From Acorus gramineus (lineage: Eukaryota; Streptophyta; Magnoliopsida; Acorales; Acoraceae), in the NCBI GenBank assembly GCA_030737835.1, contig CM060852.1, positions 24,247,185-24,311,184 of the forward strand: a stretch of DNA of 64,000 nt. Direction: 5' to 3'. The translations under genes were made by a program, and so were the position numbers. The notes below the pieces were generated by a model. The model was given only the letters and a program-made list of their open reading frames with translations. It ran no database searches and had not been told where the DNA came from. Positions 1 through 11,812 of the stretch are shown piece by piece. How positions within the stretch are numbered: position 1 is the first letter of the stretch; the number at the start of each line of letters is the position of its first letter.

Positions 1-1060
1 AAATGTGTATTTAAATGGGGGTAATTTTATATTTTGCTATTTTGCCATTTTGTCAAAGAAAATCAAGCATCCAATGATAAGTTGACACTTATTGGAGCTT
101 GTGAGTGGGGCCTATGAATTGGAGTCTGTGTAGCAAGACTCATATCAATAATGATTTTTAAGCCCTAATTTTGAAGCCCCATTACAAACCCCATGAGTTG
201 GCATATGTTAAATATCTGTTATACCCTTTTATGATTTTTGTTTTTTTGATAACTGATATCTACAATTCTAAGAGACGGTTACGGGATTTTTTTCCATATG
301 TGTGGCCGTGTGAGAGAGGACGTTGATTACAATGGATTGAATCCTCTGTGTACATTCCAGAGTTTTTTTTTATTGTTTATTTGTTCTTCAATTTTCAGAT
401 CATCTTGGCCATTACAAATCGCGGAACTACTTTGATGTCTTGCGGTGGTACTTATTAACAAACGTGAATCTGATTCTGGATTCGGTACAGTTTTATTGGA
501 CGGAATATTATTATGTTAATGAAAAACTGGATTAATTTTTAATATATTTTCAACTCTTCATTATGGGGTTTTTTTTTTTTTATTCCTCCCAATTCAATCA
601 TTTATAAATATTGTTCTTCCACGTTCATTTGATCAGCATATGTTATTAAAACACCAAAGAATAGATCGAATTTTTTACTCTAGATACATGTAAGGTGTAT
701 CTGAATAATACATACATATTTGTGTGAATAAGGACTGTATCTAAATCTGTATTTATATTTATATTTGTATTTGTATATAAAAAACTAGTATAAGACTGTA
801 TCTAAATCTGTATTTGTATTTGAAAAAACTAATATACTTATCGGTATCTGTATATATATCTAAAGTTTTTTAGATACATCTGTATATCAAAAAACTAATA
901 TAGGGCTGTTTCCAAATCTGTATCTGTATATCAAAAAACTAATATAGGGCTGTTTCCAAATCTGTATCTGTATCTGAAAAAATGTGAAGGTAGAGGTTGA
1001 AGGAGGTGGAGGTGTTTCCAGATCTGTATCTGTATCTGAAAAAACTAACAGGCTCATCTG
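1..1060. other. AT-rich intergenic DNA and TCTGTATCTG-rich minisatellite
   Basis: No gene seen. Bases 48-165 belong to a dispersed repeat also found near 5890-6045 and, reversed, near 42707-42860. From about 700 to 1060 the sequence is a degenerate minisatellite built on TCTGTATCTGTA and AAAAAACTAATA words; two neighbouring units starting at 888 and 932 repeat with a 44-bp period. The same words resume at 5432, immediately after the copia element at 1061-5431, so the element was inserted into this repeat. Confidence 0.6.
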
Positions 1061-1192
1061 TGTCAGAATCAGAAATAGAAGAGAATGAATCAAGAATATT
1101 ATTAGGGTTTATATCCAATATTTATAGTATAAAAAGGGAAACGAGGAAATGAATAATCTACCCTTAACCCTAACATATATATACATTTAACA
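1061..1192 (-). repeat. 3' LTR of family A copy 1
   Basis: 132-bp LTR, nearly the same as 5302-5431 and 59986-60117. It begins TGTCAGAATC and ends ATTTAACA on the plus strand. Immediately inward lies the C-run that forms the polypurine tract on the coding strand. Confidence 0.92.
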
Positions 1193-1206
1193 CCCCCCCC
1201 TCAAAC

Positions 1207-4200
1207 TCATGGTGGATCATACACCGAGAGTTTGCTCAACAAGAAACCATGTCGTTGAAGTGTATGTGACTTTGTGAAAAAGTCAGATAACTGAAGAGAA
1301 GAGGAAATATATGGGAGTGATATAGTGCCCGCAATAAAATGATGACGGACAAAGTGACAATCGATCTCGATGTGCTTCGTACGTTCATGAAAAACTGGAT
1401 TGCTAGCAATCTGAATGGCGCTCTTATTGTCACAATATAAAGGAGTAGACGCAGATAGAATGACACCCATGTCAGAGAGGAGGCGCCGAAGCCAAACAAC
1501 CTCAGCAGTAGCAGATGCCATAGCACGATATTCGGTCTCAGCACTCGAACGAGAAACAATGTCTTGTTTCTTGGCCTTCCAAGATATAAGAGAGTCACCA
1601 AGAAATACACATATACCAGTCGTGGATTTTCGATCTGTGACATCTCCTACCCAATTAGCATCAGTATAAGCGTGAAGTTCAAGAGTAGAAGAAGACGGTA
1701 ACAGCAGAGTACGAGATATGGTGCCACGTAGATAGCGTATAATCCAAAGAACTGCTGCATAATGAACAGTACGAGGGGCAGCGACGAACTGACTGACAAT
1801 ATGCACGGCATAGGCAATGTCAGGACGAGTAACAGTGAGATATACGAGGCTCCCAACAAGCTGTCTATAACGAGTAACATCAGAAAGAGGTTCTCCATCG
1901 TCAGGTCAGAGCTTTGCATGAAGCTCAATAGGAGTGGGAGAAATGCGATCATCAGTCAGACAAGCACGGTCGATCAAGTCAGCAGTATACTTGCGTTGGG
2001 AGAGAAGATAACCACGCGGGGCAGACGCAACTTCCAAGCCTAGAAAATATCGAAGTTTGCCAAGATCTTTCATCTCAAATTGACGCTGAAGATGTTGCTT
2101 GACCGATTGTATATGAGAAGAGTCATCGCCAGTGATGAGCATGTCATCGACATAAATCAACAAGATAGTACGATGGGAACCGGATGTGTGAACAAATAGA
2201 GCTGGATTAGAAGAACTCAAAACAAACCCAGCAGCACAAATAGCATCAGTGAATCGAGCAAACCAAGCGCGAGGAGCCTGCTTGAGACCATAGAGAGCGC
2301 GACGAAGATGACATACTTGACCAGATGGATGAGGAAGGCCTGGAGGAGGAGTCATATAAACCTTCTCTGATAAATCACCATGAAGAAAGGCGTTCTTGAC
2401 ATCAAGCTGATAAATGGGCTACCGACGAACAGAAGAAACAGAAATCAAAGTGCGAACAGTAATCATCTTTGCTACAAGAGCAAATGTCTCATCATAATCA
2501 ATACCATGCTACTGAGTGAAACCACGGGCAACCAACCGAGCCTTGTGACGCTCAATCGAACCATCAGAGTGAGTCTTGATCTTGTAGATCCACTTACAGC
2601 CAATGGGAACCTTACCCGTAGGAAGAGGGACAAGATCCCAAGTATGATTGCGTTGTAACGCGCTAAGTTCCTCTGCCATAGCATTCTCCCATTCAAGAAT
2701 ACCAACTGCCTCACGATATGACTGGGGATCCCAATGAGATGAAATGGTTGTAAGAAACATTTGAAAATGGGGGAGAGAATGAGTTAGAAGCAACTAGACT
2801 TATCCTCTGAGGGGGACAACGATCACGAGGTGGATTGCGATGAGGAGCTGGTGCGGGATCGACTACCGGTGCGGGGTCGACCGCTGGTGTATGGTCGACT
2901 GCTGATGCGGGGTCGACTGCTGGTGTATGGTCGACTACTGGTTGAACAACATCAGGCGCAGGAGCAACAACAGGGGGACTCGGCTCACATGAATCATCCG
3001 AAGAAAGAGATATAGGGGATGGCAAGGTCGTAGATGGGACAGATGAAGGAATAAAGCAGGTGGGATAGACGATGGGGATGACTCAGGAGTCAACAGTAGA
3101 TGGAGGAAGTGGAGTTGGAGGTGAGCGAAGAGCATAATAAGGATGATGCTCCCAAAATGTGACATGACAAGAAATGCGAAGACGTCGTGCAATAGGATCA
3201 TAACACTTGTAACCCTTATGTTGAATACTGTATCCAAGAAAAACACACATAGCAAAACGAGGAGAAAGCTTGGTACGTTCAGTGGGAGGAAGAAGAACAA
3301 AACATATGCAACCAAAAACACGAAGACGAGAATAATCAGGTGGCTGATTGTGAAGCCGTTTAGATGGTGAGATACCACCAATAACAGATGACGGAGTGCG
3401 ATTGATGAGATACACACTTGTGAGAACTGCCTCACCCAAAAACTCAACAGGGACGGATGCAGAAAGAAGTAAAGATCGAGTCATCTCAAGAATGTGACGG
3501 TGTTTACGCTCAGCAACGCCATTTTGTTGATGAGCATAAGGAGTGAAAAACTGATGAAGGGTGCCTTGGGATGTCAAATATTCACTAAAAGCCTTAGAAC
3601 AATATTCACCACCACAATTAGAGCTTAACACCTTAATACGACGGAAAATTGGGTCTCAACCATGGTAGCAAAACAAGTATAAATACGCAATAAATCTGAA
3701 CGACTAGAGAGAAGGTAAATCCAAGTGAAACGAGAATAGTCATCGATAAAAATGACATAATATCGATTCCCCCCTTTTGAAAAAATAGGAGACGGACCCC
3801 AAATATCAGAATGGACTAAATCAAAAGGAGAATATGAAATATGCGAATTGGAAGGGAAAGGAAGAGCCACGGTCTTACCCAATTTACAACCCACGCATGG
3901 TTGAAGATCCGTGCAAGAAAATAATCCTAATGCACCGGTGCTAACAAGATATCGGAGTCTAGGCTGAGACAAATGACCAAGACGACGATGCCAAAGATCG
4001 AAAGGGGAAGGGGAATTTGTATCTAACTGCACAGAAGCAGCGAAAATCAGAGGAACATGAAGCTGATCCATGTAATAGAGTCCACCTTGTCGTCGCCCAG
4101 TCCCAATCCGTCTCCCAGTAAGTCGATCCTGAACAGAACAGGATGATGAATCAAATGTGATCGTATAACCAAGGTCAGCAAGTTGACTGACAGAAAACAA

Positions 4201-4755
4201 ACTCATGAAAAGTTTAGGAACATGCAAAACATTTGGCACACTAAATCGATGAGAATGATCAGAAAGAATGCCAGAGCTCGAGACAGACATAGGAGAACCA
4301 TCAACAGTGCGAATAAGTGAAGGAGAATGGGGTGGTGTACAATTAACAAGAATCGATGCATCCGATGTCATATGATGGGAAGCCCCAGAATCAAGAACCC
4401 ATGAGGTAATCGGTATACCTGGTACGGGAGTAGAAGCAGACTGAACAGAACCAGAAAGATCTATACCAATCAATGATCGTAACATAACATAAAGCTATTG
4501 ATATTGATCTTGTAGCCCCTTTAAATGTGCAATAAGGTGAGCTGTGGTAAACTGTGACTGAGTAGAAGCAACGCGAGGTGCGATTGATGTACATATCTGC
4601 TCCTGACAAAGAGACGATTGAGTAGTTGACTGGATTGATAAAGAGAAAGCGGCATCTCGAGCACGTTTTCTAGCCAACTTGCGGCAATCGAGGGTCACAT
4701 GACCAAAGGAGTGACAATATCTGCAATCCATAGTACTTGCACAGCAATAGATCAA
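1207..4755 (-). pseudogene. copia family A gag-pol remnant (zinc knuckle to RNase H)
   Basis: Read right to left. A CCHC zinc knuckle (C-x2-C-x4-H-x4-C) follows a start at 4731. The aspartic protease active site DSGA is intact near 4383-4400. The integrase core has the first Asp (HSDIWG) and the Glu (NGVAERK), but the central Asp is Asn (codon 3617-3619), so strand transfer should be lost. A proline- and aspartate-rich linker lies at about 2830-2950. Reverse transcriptase keeps the YVDD box (about 2150), and RNase H ends in the usual CDNKSA and HERTKHIEIDCHF blocks. Frame is broken near 4490, 3625, 3050 and 2500. An in-frame TAG at 2509-2511 precedes the HGIDYDETF block and is shared with the copy at 61.4 kb; a second stop in RT is private to this copy. 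It cannot make a complete polyprotein. Confidence 0.9.
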
Positions 4756-4869
4756 AATAAATAGTATCTGATAGATCCAAAACAGTCACAGATATGAGTA
4801 GATCACGAAAAGCTGATCAAAATGAGTACCAATATGACTATATTTGGAGTCCGAATGAGCCCGTAGCGG

Positions 4870-5300
4870 CCGAATAAAGAAAATACAGAAAGATCAATGA
4901 CGGAGCGACAAACGGGTCGGGCTGCGGATCCGGGTCGGGTCGTGGAACCGGGTCGGGCAGCTGGCGCTGGAACCAGGTCGGGCTTTGGAGCCGGGTCGGG
5001 TTGGGCTTTGGAGCCGGGTCGGGTTGGGCGTTGGAACCGGGTCAGACAGGTGGGAGCGGATGCTGGGCCGGGCACGAGCGGGATCCGGGACGCGTTGGTT
5101 CGTCTGGACTCGGGAAGAATTCCCGGGAGATCCGGGATGCTGTCCGGGACAGGATCCAGGAAATCCGAGTGGATCGGCACAGATCTGCGCTGATCACGCG
5201 ACACGGAGATGACGCGGCAGTGGAGCATCGACGATCTCGCGAACGGAGAGTATCGCCAACAAAAAATCAAAGAAAAAAATTAGATTTAAGCTCTGATACG
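4870..5300 (-). other. GC-rich untranslated leader of copia family A
   Basis: This is the stretch between primer-binding site and zinc knuckle. It is strongly GC-rich against AT-rich surroundings and carries a short array of CCGGGTCGGG-type units (about 4910-5050). Open frames across it in several phases are a by-product of the base composition. Related leaders occur at 45046-45648 and 63000-64000; those are longer, so this copy seems to have lost part of the leader. Confidence 0.65.
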
Positions 5301-5301
5301 A

Positions 5302-5431
5302 TGTTAGAATCAGAAATTGAAGAAAATGAATCAAGAATATTATTAGGGTTTGTATCCAATATTTATAGTACAAAAAGGGAAACAAGAAAATGACTAGTCT
5401 ACCCTTAACCCTAACATATATACATTTAACA
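5302..5431 (-). repeat. 5' LTR of family A copy 1
   Basis: 130-bp LTR, TGTTAGAATC to ATTTAACA on the plus strand. On the coding strand it contains a TATA-like TATAAATATT motif that could serve the element's promoter. The primer-binding site is directly adjacent at its left edge. Confidence 0.92.
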
Positions 5432-6734
5432 ATCTGTATATGTATTTGAAATTCTAATATATTCATTTGTATTTGTAGATGTATCTAAAAAAATGTGGAG
5501 GTAGAGGTCGGAGGAGGTGGAGGTGTTTCCAAATCTGTATCTGTATCTAAAAAAACTAATATACTCATCTATATCTGAATCTCAAATTTTAATATATTCA
5601 TCTGTATTTGTTGTTGTATTTGAAAAAATGTGGAAGTAGAGGTCGGGGAAGGTGAAGGTAGGAGGAGGACTAGAAATGTAGTCGATCCACCTCTCATATG
5701 ATAGAGTGTAACGAGAGGAATCCAATGGTGGTGACACCAGTCGTCGGAGATGAGGAGTTTGGCTGATATGGATTTTTGTAGTGGTGGATGACATAGGAGG
5801 GTAAAATTTTTTATTTTCAAAAGATTGAGGGTTGTACTGGGAGTTGGTTATACATTAGCTATCAATGAGGCATTGCTTTATTAGAAATCAAAAAATTCAA
5901 ATTTAAAGAAAGGACAGTATTGTCTTTGTAGTTTTTATTTTTTTAAAAAGTCAAACAGATAATCAATGAGATAATGACACATATTGGGGCTTCTTAATGG
6001 GGTCTAAACTTTGGGGCCCATGTAGCAGGACTGATTCTTAATACAATTGTTCCTACCTGCTCTAAAACTTTTATTTTTCAGAGTTGGATTTAAAACAAAT
6101 CTTGATTTTCAACTGTGAATATATTGCAGAATTAATCCACTAGACAGACTAGACCTAAATATTGAGAAAAAAAAGGATTTTCTGCGCTTCATAAACCATT
6201 ATATCAAATTTTAAGTAACCAAATCAATTTCATACTCTGATGGTTAGTAAAATCTCTTAATAATTAATACAGAAGATTTTGCAAATAAGATGTCTTTGGT
6301 TTTATCCTATAAAGCACAAACACTTTTTCCGGGCCTTTGTACTTGTGTATGACATGGACACGGTCCATACACGTGTCGGACACGACCCTATACATGTCTT
6401 GTAAATTGGGCTAGAATTCCAATATGGACATGGCCCAGGACACACATGGGACACAACCCAGGACACGGGCCCAAACTGTTTCAGCCCAATAGTTAAAAAA
6501 AAAAAAAATGTTAGACTTACTCATTTTTACAGTCTAAAACTCAGATCATACATGTTTTATTTTTTTAAGTAAACATTATCTAATGAAGTATATGTTTTGA
6601 TAAAAAAATATATATTGCTTCATTTCAAGTTGAATGAACCAATTTTTAGTAAGTGTAAGAAAACATTTAATGAAATATATACATCATCTAACGATATATA
6701 TACTTCATTGGATTTCCAATGAGGTATATAGGAT
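5432..6734. other. Minisatellite remainder and AT-rich DNA
   Basis: 5432-5660 continues the minisatellite that flanks the copia element on the left; the GGAGGTGGAGGTGTTTCC segment occurs on both sides (about 1003-1020 and 5512-5530). About 5890-6045 is a second copy of the dispersed repeat at 48-165. 6340-6475 is rich in GGACACG/GGACATG words. No coding region is supported. Confidence 0.5.
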
Positions 6735-7357
6735 TAGGGGTGCGAATCGGTCTGTTTATTGTGAAATCATATTGAACCACATTATTACCATTTCCAGACC
6801 ATAACCAAACCGAACCAAATCGAAGTGATAAAACCGTAAATCGAACCAAAATTATTTGCCTAAACCAAATCGAACCGAATTTTTAAATCTCTATACAAAG
6901 AAGACTAAAAGATGCAGAAATCAATAAAAATATACAACACATGAATAAGGTGCTTAGAATATGTAATCATTCAATCAACCATATCACAAAATATGATATG
7001 ATTTATATCACTGTACATGAATAACACACCTTTTTATCACAAAATAATATGATATGATTTATATCACTGCAATATGGGTTAAGAGACTATTTCACAAAAA
7101 AAGTGGTAACATACTAATAGTCAATCAGTAACCAAAAAAAGAAAAAAACATAAACTTTATATCTTCATTTCTCAATCTGGTTCAGTTCGGTCTTTTTTTG
7201 TTTTTTTTAAGTGAAACAAAATCCAAACCAAATTAAATCAGCTCACTAATTTTTCAATCCACATCTAAATCAAACAAAAAAAAACTACTGATCCAAACAA
7301 AAAAATATCGGTTTGGATCGATTTGGATTCGGTTTAACCAATCAAATATACACCCCA
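6735..7357. mobile_element. hAT-like non-autonomous element
   Basis: 623-bp AT-rich segment with short inverted ends (TAGGGGTG at the left; CACCCCA at the right). It is flanked by an imperfect 8-bp duplication (TATAGGAT at 6727-6734, TGTAGAAT at 7358-7365; 6 of 8 identical). The ends carry AATCGG/AACCGAA words on opposite strands, as in many plant hAT derivatives. No transposase is encoded. The 8-bp duplication and the end sequence point to hAT; classification is inference. Confidence 0.55.
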
Positions 7358-7398
7358 TGTAGAATTGCATTTTGTACCATAAAAAAAAAAATTGAAGC

Positions 7399-8312
7399 CA
7401 TGTTTGTTACAGCTTAAATTTATAGATTATATGTTATAGCTTTTCTGATAAGTAGTAAACATGCTTATTGTAACTATTTAAATATAAAAAATAAGCAGCA
7501 GTGAATGTTTGTTTAAAAGTTGTAAAAAAAGCTTTTTGAACCTAAACTGTAGAAGTGAAAAATAGATTTATGTTTGATAAAATAAGTTAATTTGTACATA
7601 TAAAATTAATTTTATAAATATTTAAAAGAAAATCAACTTAACATTAGTAATAGTTCAAATCACTAATATTTTATAAAGGGTTTTTTATTTTTAAGTCCCC
7701 GTAAACTATATGATTTAGTAATCGATCCCTCAGTTTTTCATATTTTAGTTTTAAGTCTCCAGATTTAAAGGATATGTTCCTTTTTAGTCCATACCCGGAA
7801 CTAAAAAAGAAAATCAAATAATTTAGTGATAGGTCCCTCTTAGGGACTAATAAGAAACATACTCTTTAAATCTAGGGACTTAAACTGAAATATGAAGAAG
7901 TGAGGGATCGATCACTAAATCATATAGTTTATAGGGACTAAAAATAAAAAAACCCTTTTTAAAAATATTACATTCTAGAATTTTAATAAATTCGGTGACA
8001 AATAGAATTGTAATTTTTTTTTGAGAAGATGACAAGATGTTTGGTGATTTTTGGTGTAATAGTAAAAAAATAGGTACACATATTATTATTAAAAAAGATT
8101 AAGGGCATGAGTGCCCAAAATAATAAAATTTAAAGCATTTTAATTATAAGCTATAATATTAAAATCATCTCTTTCTCAGTTTACAGATTATAAATTTTTA
8201 GTATGTTTTAGCTTAAATAAGTTTAAATAAATATAAACAAACACACAACAATTGCTTGTTTTAAGTTAAAAGCTATAATCTTCAACTTATAAATTTTAAC
8301 AAACATGTACTG
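7399..8312. mobile_element. TIR-like element with a nested foldback MITE
   Basis: About 45 bp beginning CATGTTTGTT at 7399 is repeated in inverted, imperfect form ending AACAAACATG near 8309, both followed inward by TTTATA and ATAGCTTTT words. Between them sits the foldback MITE at 7676-7957. No coding capacity. A target duplication was not found, so the outer boundaries are provisional. Confidence 0.4.
7676..7957. mobile_element. Foldback MITE, inverted arms of about 125 bp
   Basis: The left arm (from AAAGGGTTTTTTATTTTTA, through ACTATATGATTTAGTAATCGATCCCTCA) reappears in reverse complement in the right arm ending AAAAACCCTTT. The arms take up most of the 282 bp, so a single strand could form a long hairpin. 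No coding potential. Family assignment is uncertain. Confidence 0.7.
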
Positions 8313-8698
8313 AGTGTAACAGTGCCCAAAGAAAAATAAAAAGACCCAAACAACCCAATCGTCAAACTTATTTAAAACAGGTCAAATGCAATCCATTTAA
8401 AGAAACAAGATTGTGTATGTAACATTATCTTTAAAGAAAACCCCAAAACTAAAAAGCGCAGAAACAAAACATAAACACAAACAAAACACAAAACTACATG
8501 GAGTATGACTATTTTGTACTTTGAAACATTTTGAAAGAAATGATGGTGTATGGTGAAATATTTGACTTCGTATGGGTATACAATATATATTTATTATATT
8601 AATTTATTTGTTGTTGTGTTATCCATGTATTGTCATGTCACTGTGTCCCTGCCGCATAACTTTGATCATTGTTTATCCATCTCAAAGAGCATTTGAAC

Positions 8699-9529
8699 TA
8701 GGCCTATCAACGGCCTGACTCGGATCCAATTACACGTGTAATATACCAGACCCGATTTGGACTTGACCCGGTGAACCCAAACATACAAACGGATCGGGTC
8801 CGGGTCCACCCCGCCCCGACCCGTTGGACCCGAGACCTGACTGTTTTATTAGTATATGCTCATATATTATAAGACTATTAGTATTAGTTGATCCATAATT
8901 TTGTTTCTTATTTATCAAGTTATAAGTATAAATTTTAACTCATTTTTGTTCCATAAGTCCATAACGAAACCCATAAATCATAACATATAACCAATCAAAC
9001 CCACCCGTTGACAAACCTTATTAGTTTATTAGCTTTTGAATTTGTATAATTAATTGGTTTGTTGCATGATTTATGTTCATTGTTTAGGTTAATATGTTAA
9101 TGTTTATTGTTTTGAATGTTGTTTAGATTAATATGTAGTGTCTATTATTTTGAACGTTTACTTTGTGACACAAATAACAATTAGCTCTCCCTTTTAGTTC
9201 ATTGTTATATTGTTTAGTTTTTTGTTTACTTTGAATGTTATATGTTAGTGTTTATTATTTTGAATTGTACAAAAATATGTTCAAACATAATATCACGACA
9301 CCAGTTTAGAAAACTCAAAACTAATGCTTTATACAAAATTTTCTTAATAGAATGATAACTCAAACAAATTTATGAGCTCTCCCCTCTTTTTTTTTATTAA
9401 CCGTATTCTTGAACAACATTTCCTAGGACCCGGCGGGTCCTCGGTTGGACCTTGACCCGTCGGGTCTTGCCACGAGTCAGGCCTGGGTCCACCCCGACCC
9501 GGCCCGGACCAGACCCGTTGATAGACCTA
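8699..9529. mobile_element. hAT-like element with CCTATCAACGG ends
   Basis: The left end TAGGCCTATCAACGG and the right end CCGTTGATAGACCTA are inverted repeats of about 15 bp with one mismatch. Both ends carry GACCCG/CGGGTC repeats inside; the middle is AT-rich. The ends match those at 58321-58907 and are similar to 63362-63924. No transposase frame is present. A clean 8-bp target duplication was not seen here. Confidence 0.6.
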
Positions 9530-11812
9530 CTCCAGCTGAATGTTATAAAAAATATCAAATATGCCCTCACCCAATTATGCGAAGGTTAACAATGTACTGG
9601 GAAGTGTTAATAGTGCATTGAAGATACTTAACAATGTACTAGGGAGTGTTGTACTAAAATAATTGGGCGGCGGGTATTTTATGAGAAGTGTAATAATGTA
9701 TTGGGGAGTATTTACAGTGTACTGGAGATACTTAATAATATATTGGAGAGTGTTAATAGTGTATTAAAATAATTGGACGAATGGTATTTTTGGTATTTTT
9801 AAACAATATCCTGCTGGAGGGACCTAAAGATAATTTTTCATTGCTTTAGAGACCTAAAAAAACTTGAAAAATTTTAGGTACCTAAAAATAAAAGATGGTT
9901 GATCATAGAGACCCCTAATTAATTTCCTTTACTTTCATTCACCCAATAAAATTTAAAAAATAACAAATAATCTATAATGAGTTTTGTATTGGGGTCCTTT
10001 GATTCCTATTCAGCGACATTTCATCATTAAAAAAAACAATCCAACAGCAATTTAGTAGACAATTTGGGATCAAATAATTGTGACTATTATAAACTTCATC
10101 GTGATTATTTAAATCAGTCTTCATTCTTGATTATAGGTAAATATGTAAAAAAAAATGTGTTAGAACATCTGAATGATCATAGATGAGGAAATAGAATGAA
10201 ATAACCACAACTAAAACTCAGTTCATCATTAACGTATTTGTTGTATGTCGACATACCAATCAAATTAAATGTTTTTTTTATATAAATAACGTAGACATTT
10301 CTATTTCATAGAGAATTGTACAAAATAGAAAATGTTTGAATGGGAGGTGAGAGGAGAAAAGAAAGTAAAAACAAACAAAATATAGATCCGAGCTGGATAG
10401 AAGAGACTTCGACCAAGCCCAACCCGAAACTCATCACTTGACTTATAAATGATCGTTCTCCACTCTAATAATCGGAGTTTAACTAGCATGGCACCCCAAT
10501 AAAGGCTTTGATGCTTCAAATTAGAGGCTTTGAAAATAAAGCAAAACCACAGTTACACAACTATTTGAGTTTTCTTACTATAGAAAACAATAACTGTGAT
10601 AAATTTTTTATTAATGAATTTGGTTGGGTACATAAAATAAGACATTTAAGATTAATTAATTAATTTTTTTTTTTTTTTTTTTTTGAGGTCCTGAACAGGG
10701 AGTCCCAAAGACAACACACCAAACAACTACATCAAGGAAACATAGGCCAACCGGGCCCAGAGAACTATGGGCCAAAGCCCAGGATACTCAGCCTACTGGA
10801 CATTTAAGAACAAATTTAAAGAAGGGTCATGACCAAAATGCGGGCAACCCAATAAATGTCATAGGATGTAAATCCAAATAAGGAGGGACATTATTAAAAA
10901 AAAAGGGACTCTCTTAAGAAGCTTAATCACGGTACAATCAACACTCCAAAATACAGATACATATGAAACTCCAAAAATTTGGACAAGCTTTCATGCAATT
11001 GAAAATAGTAAGACTAATGGAGTCTATAGAGTACAATTTTATACATGCTACTCCCTGCATTTTTTGCACGCTAGTCGTACAACCCATTTGCATCTTGTTC
11101 TCAATCAAATATCGGTAACTGGTCTAACAACAGTACAATCTAATGACACCCCGGCACTTATCCTTAGTCCTTACCATCGAAGAAGATCAAAATCTGGATC
11201 AATCAAAAGACAATAGTAAAAACAAAAACAATAGCAAAATCATTGATCAATCAAATGCCCCTCCAACAAAGGTATAAACATAAGCTCGAATAAAATACAT
11301 CAAATCAACAATGAAAAAACAATTTGAAACTTGTATTTTGGCATGAATATCCATTCTAACACAACATGTAGAAAAGAATGTGTATTGATATTAGTAGAGT
11401 AGTTAGTTACATGCTAGGAATTACAAATTCACAAAAAAAGATAAACTTCTTGTTTGAGGCTAAAATTTGAATGGGAAAATCAAAGGAGGGAAGCCCCAAC
11501 CAAGTGAGGCCGCATCCCATTAATCATTCCCAGCCTGACTAAGTCCCCATGGATGTTAACTTTTGAATGCTCTAGTGTATGTCTGTCCATCAACATCCCT
11601 GTTCAGAATAAGCTGGAGCTGTGCATCAAATTGGTCCGGGAGAAGGATGAGCATCCCGGAGTTATCCGCAACATTGCTAGGTAGCATGAGGCTTGGTTCC
11701 CTTCTCGGAAAACATGTGAAATCCCCCATTGTTGGAAGGAACCAAGGATTAGCTGAATTTCTTGCCACAATATATAACTTCATTGTAAACATAAGGATAA
11801 AAATAGTGCACT
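9530..11812. other. AT-rich intergenic DNA; no gene recognised
   Basis: 9580-9795 contains an imperfect direct duplication of about 110 bp built on AATGTACTGGGAAGTGTTAATAG-like units. 10663-10684 is a long T-run followed by GGTCCTGAACAGGGAGTCCC; this could be the poly(A) end of a minus-strand retroposon, but I could not identify its body. A minus-strand open frame of 78 codons at 11556-11792 (contains NPWFLPTMGDFTCFP) is unusually free of low complexity, but I do not recognise it. Confidence 0.4.
11556..11792 (-). other. Unidentified 78-codon open frame
   Basis: I do not recognise this protein. The frame has balanced amino-acid use (motif NPWFLPTMG near residue 15, LLPDQFDAQLQLILNRDVDG near residues 50-68) in an AT-rich setting, so it may be an exon of a decayed or unrecognised gene. 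It lies just outside the left arm of the large inverted repeat and has no counterpart beyond the right arm at 26155. There is no TATA box or partner exon that I can support. Confidence 0.25.

Larger units (their letters stand above)
1061..5431 (-). mobile_element. Ty1/copia LTR retrotransposon, family A copy 1 (decayed)
   Basis: Complete element on the minus strand, 4371 bp, bounded by two LTRs of about 130 bp that begin TG and end CA. The 5-bp target duplication ATCTG is perfect (1056-1060 and 5432-5436). A polypurine tract (plus strand C-run 1193-1200) abuts the left (3') LTR. A primer-binding site resembling TGGTATCAGAGC, with one mismatch, abuts the right (5') LTR at about 5289-5301. Domain order from right to left is zinc knuckle, protease, integrase, reverse transcriptase, RNase H, which is the Ty1/copia order. 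The pol frame is broken at several places. The N-terminal capsid part of gag is not found between the GC-rich leader and the zinc knuckle. The same family occurs at 44920-45648 (fragment) and 59986-64000. Confidence 0.93.

Noticed and set aside
887..1093. 68-codon frame in the minisatellite
   Set aside because: Pure translation of the TCTGTATCTG repeat.
4803..5393. Open frames in the leader of copia family A copy 1
   Set aside because: Repetitive GRVGLGAGSG-type translation of a GC-rich non-coding leader.
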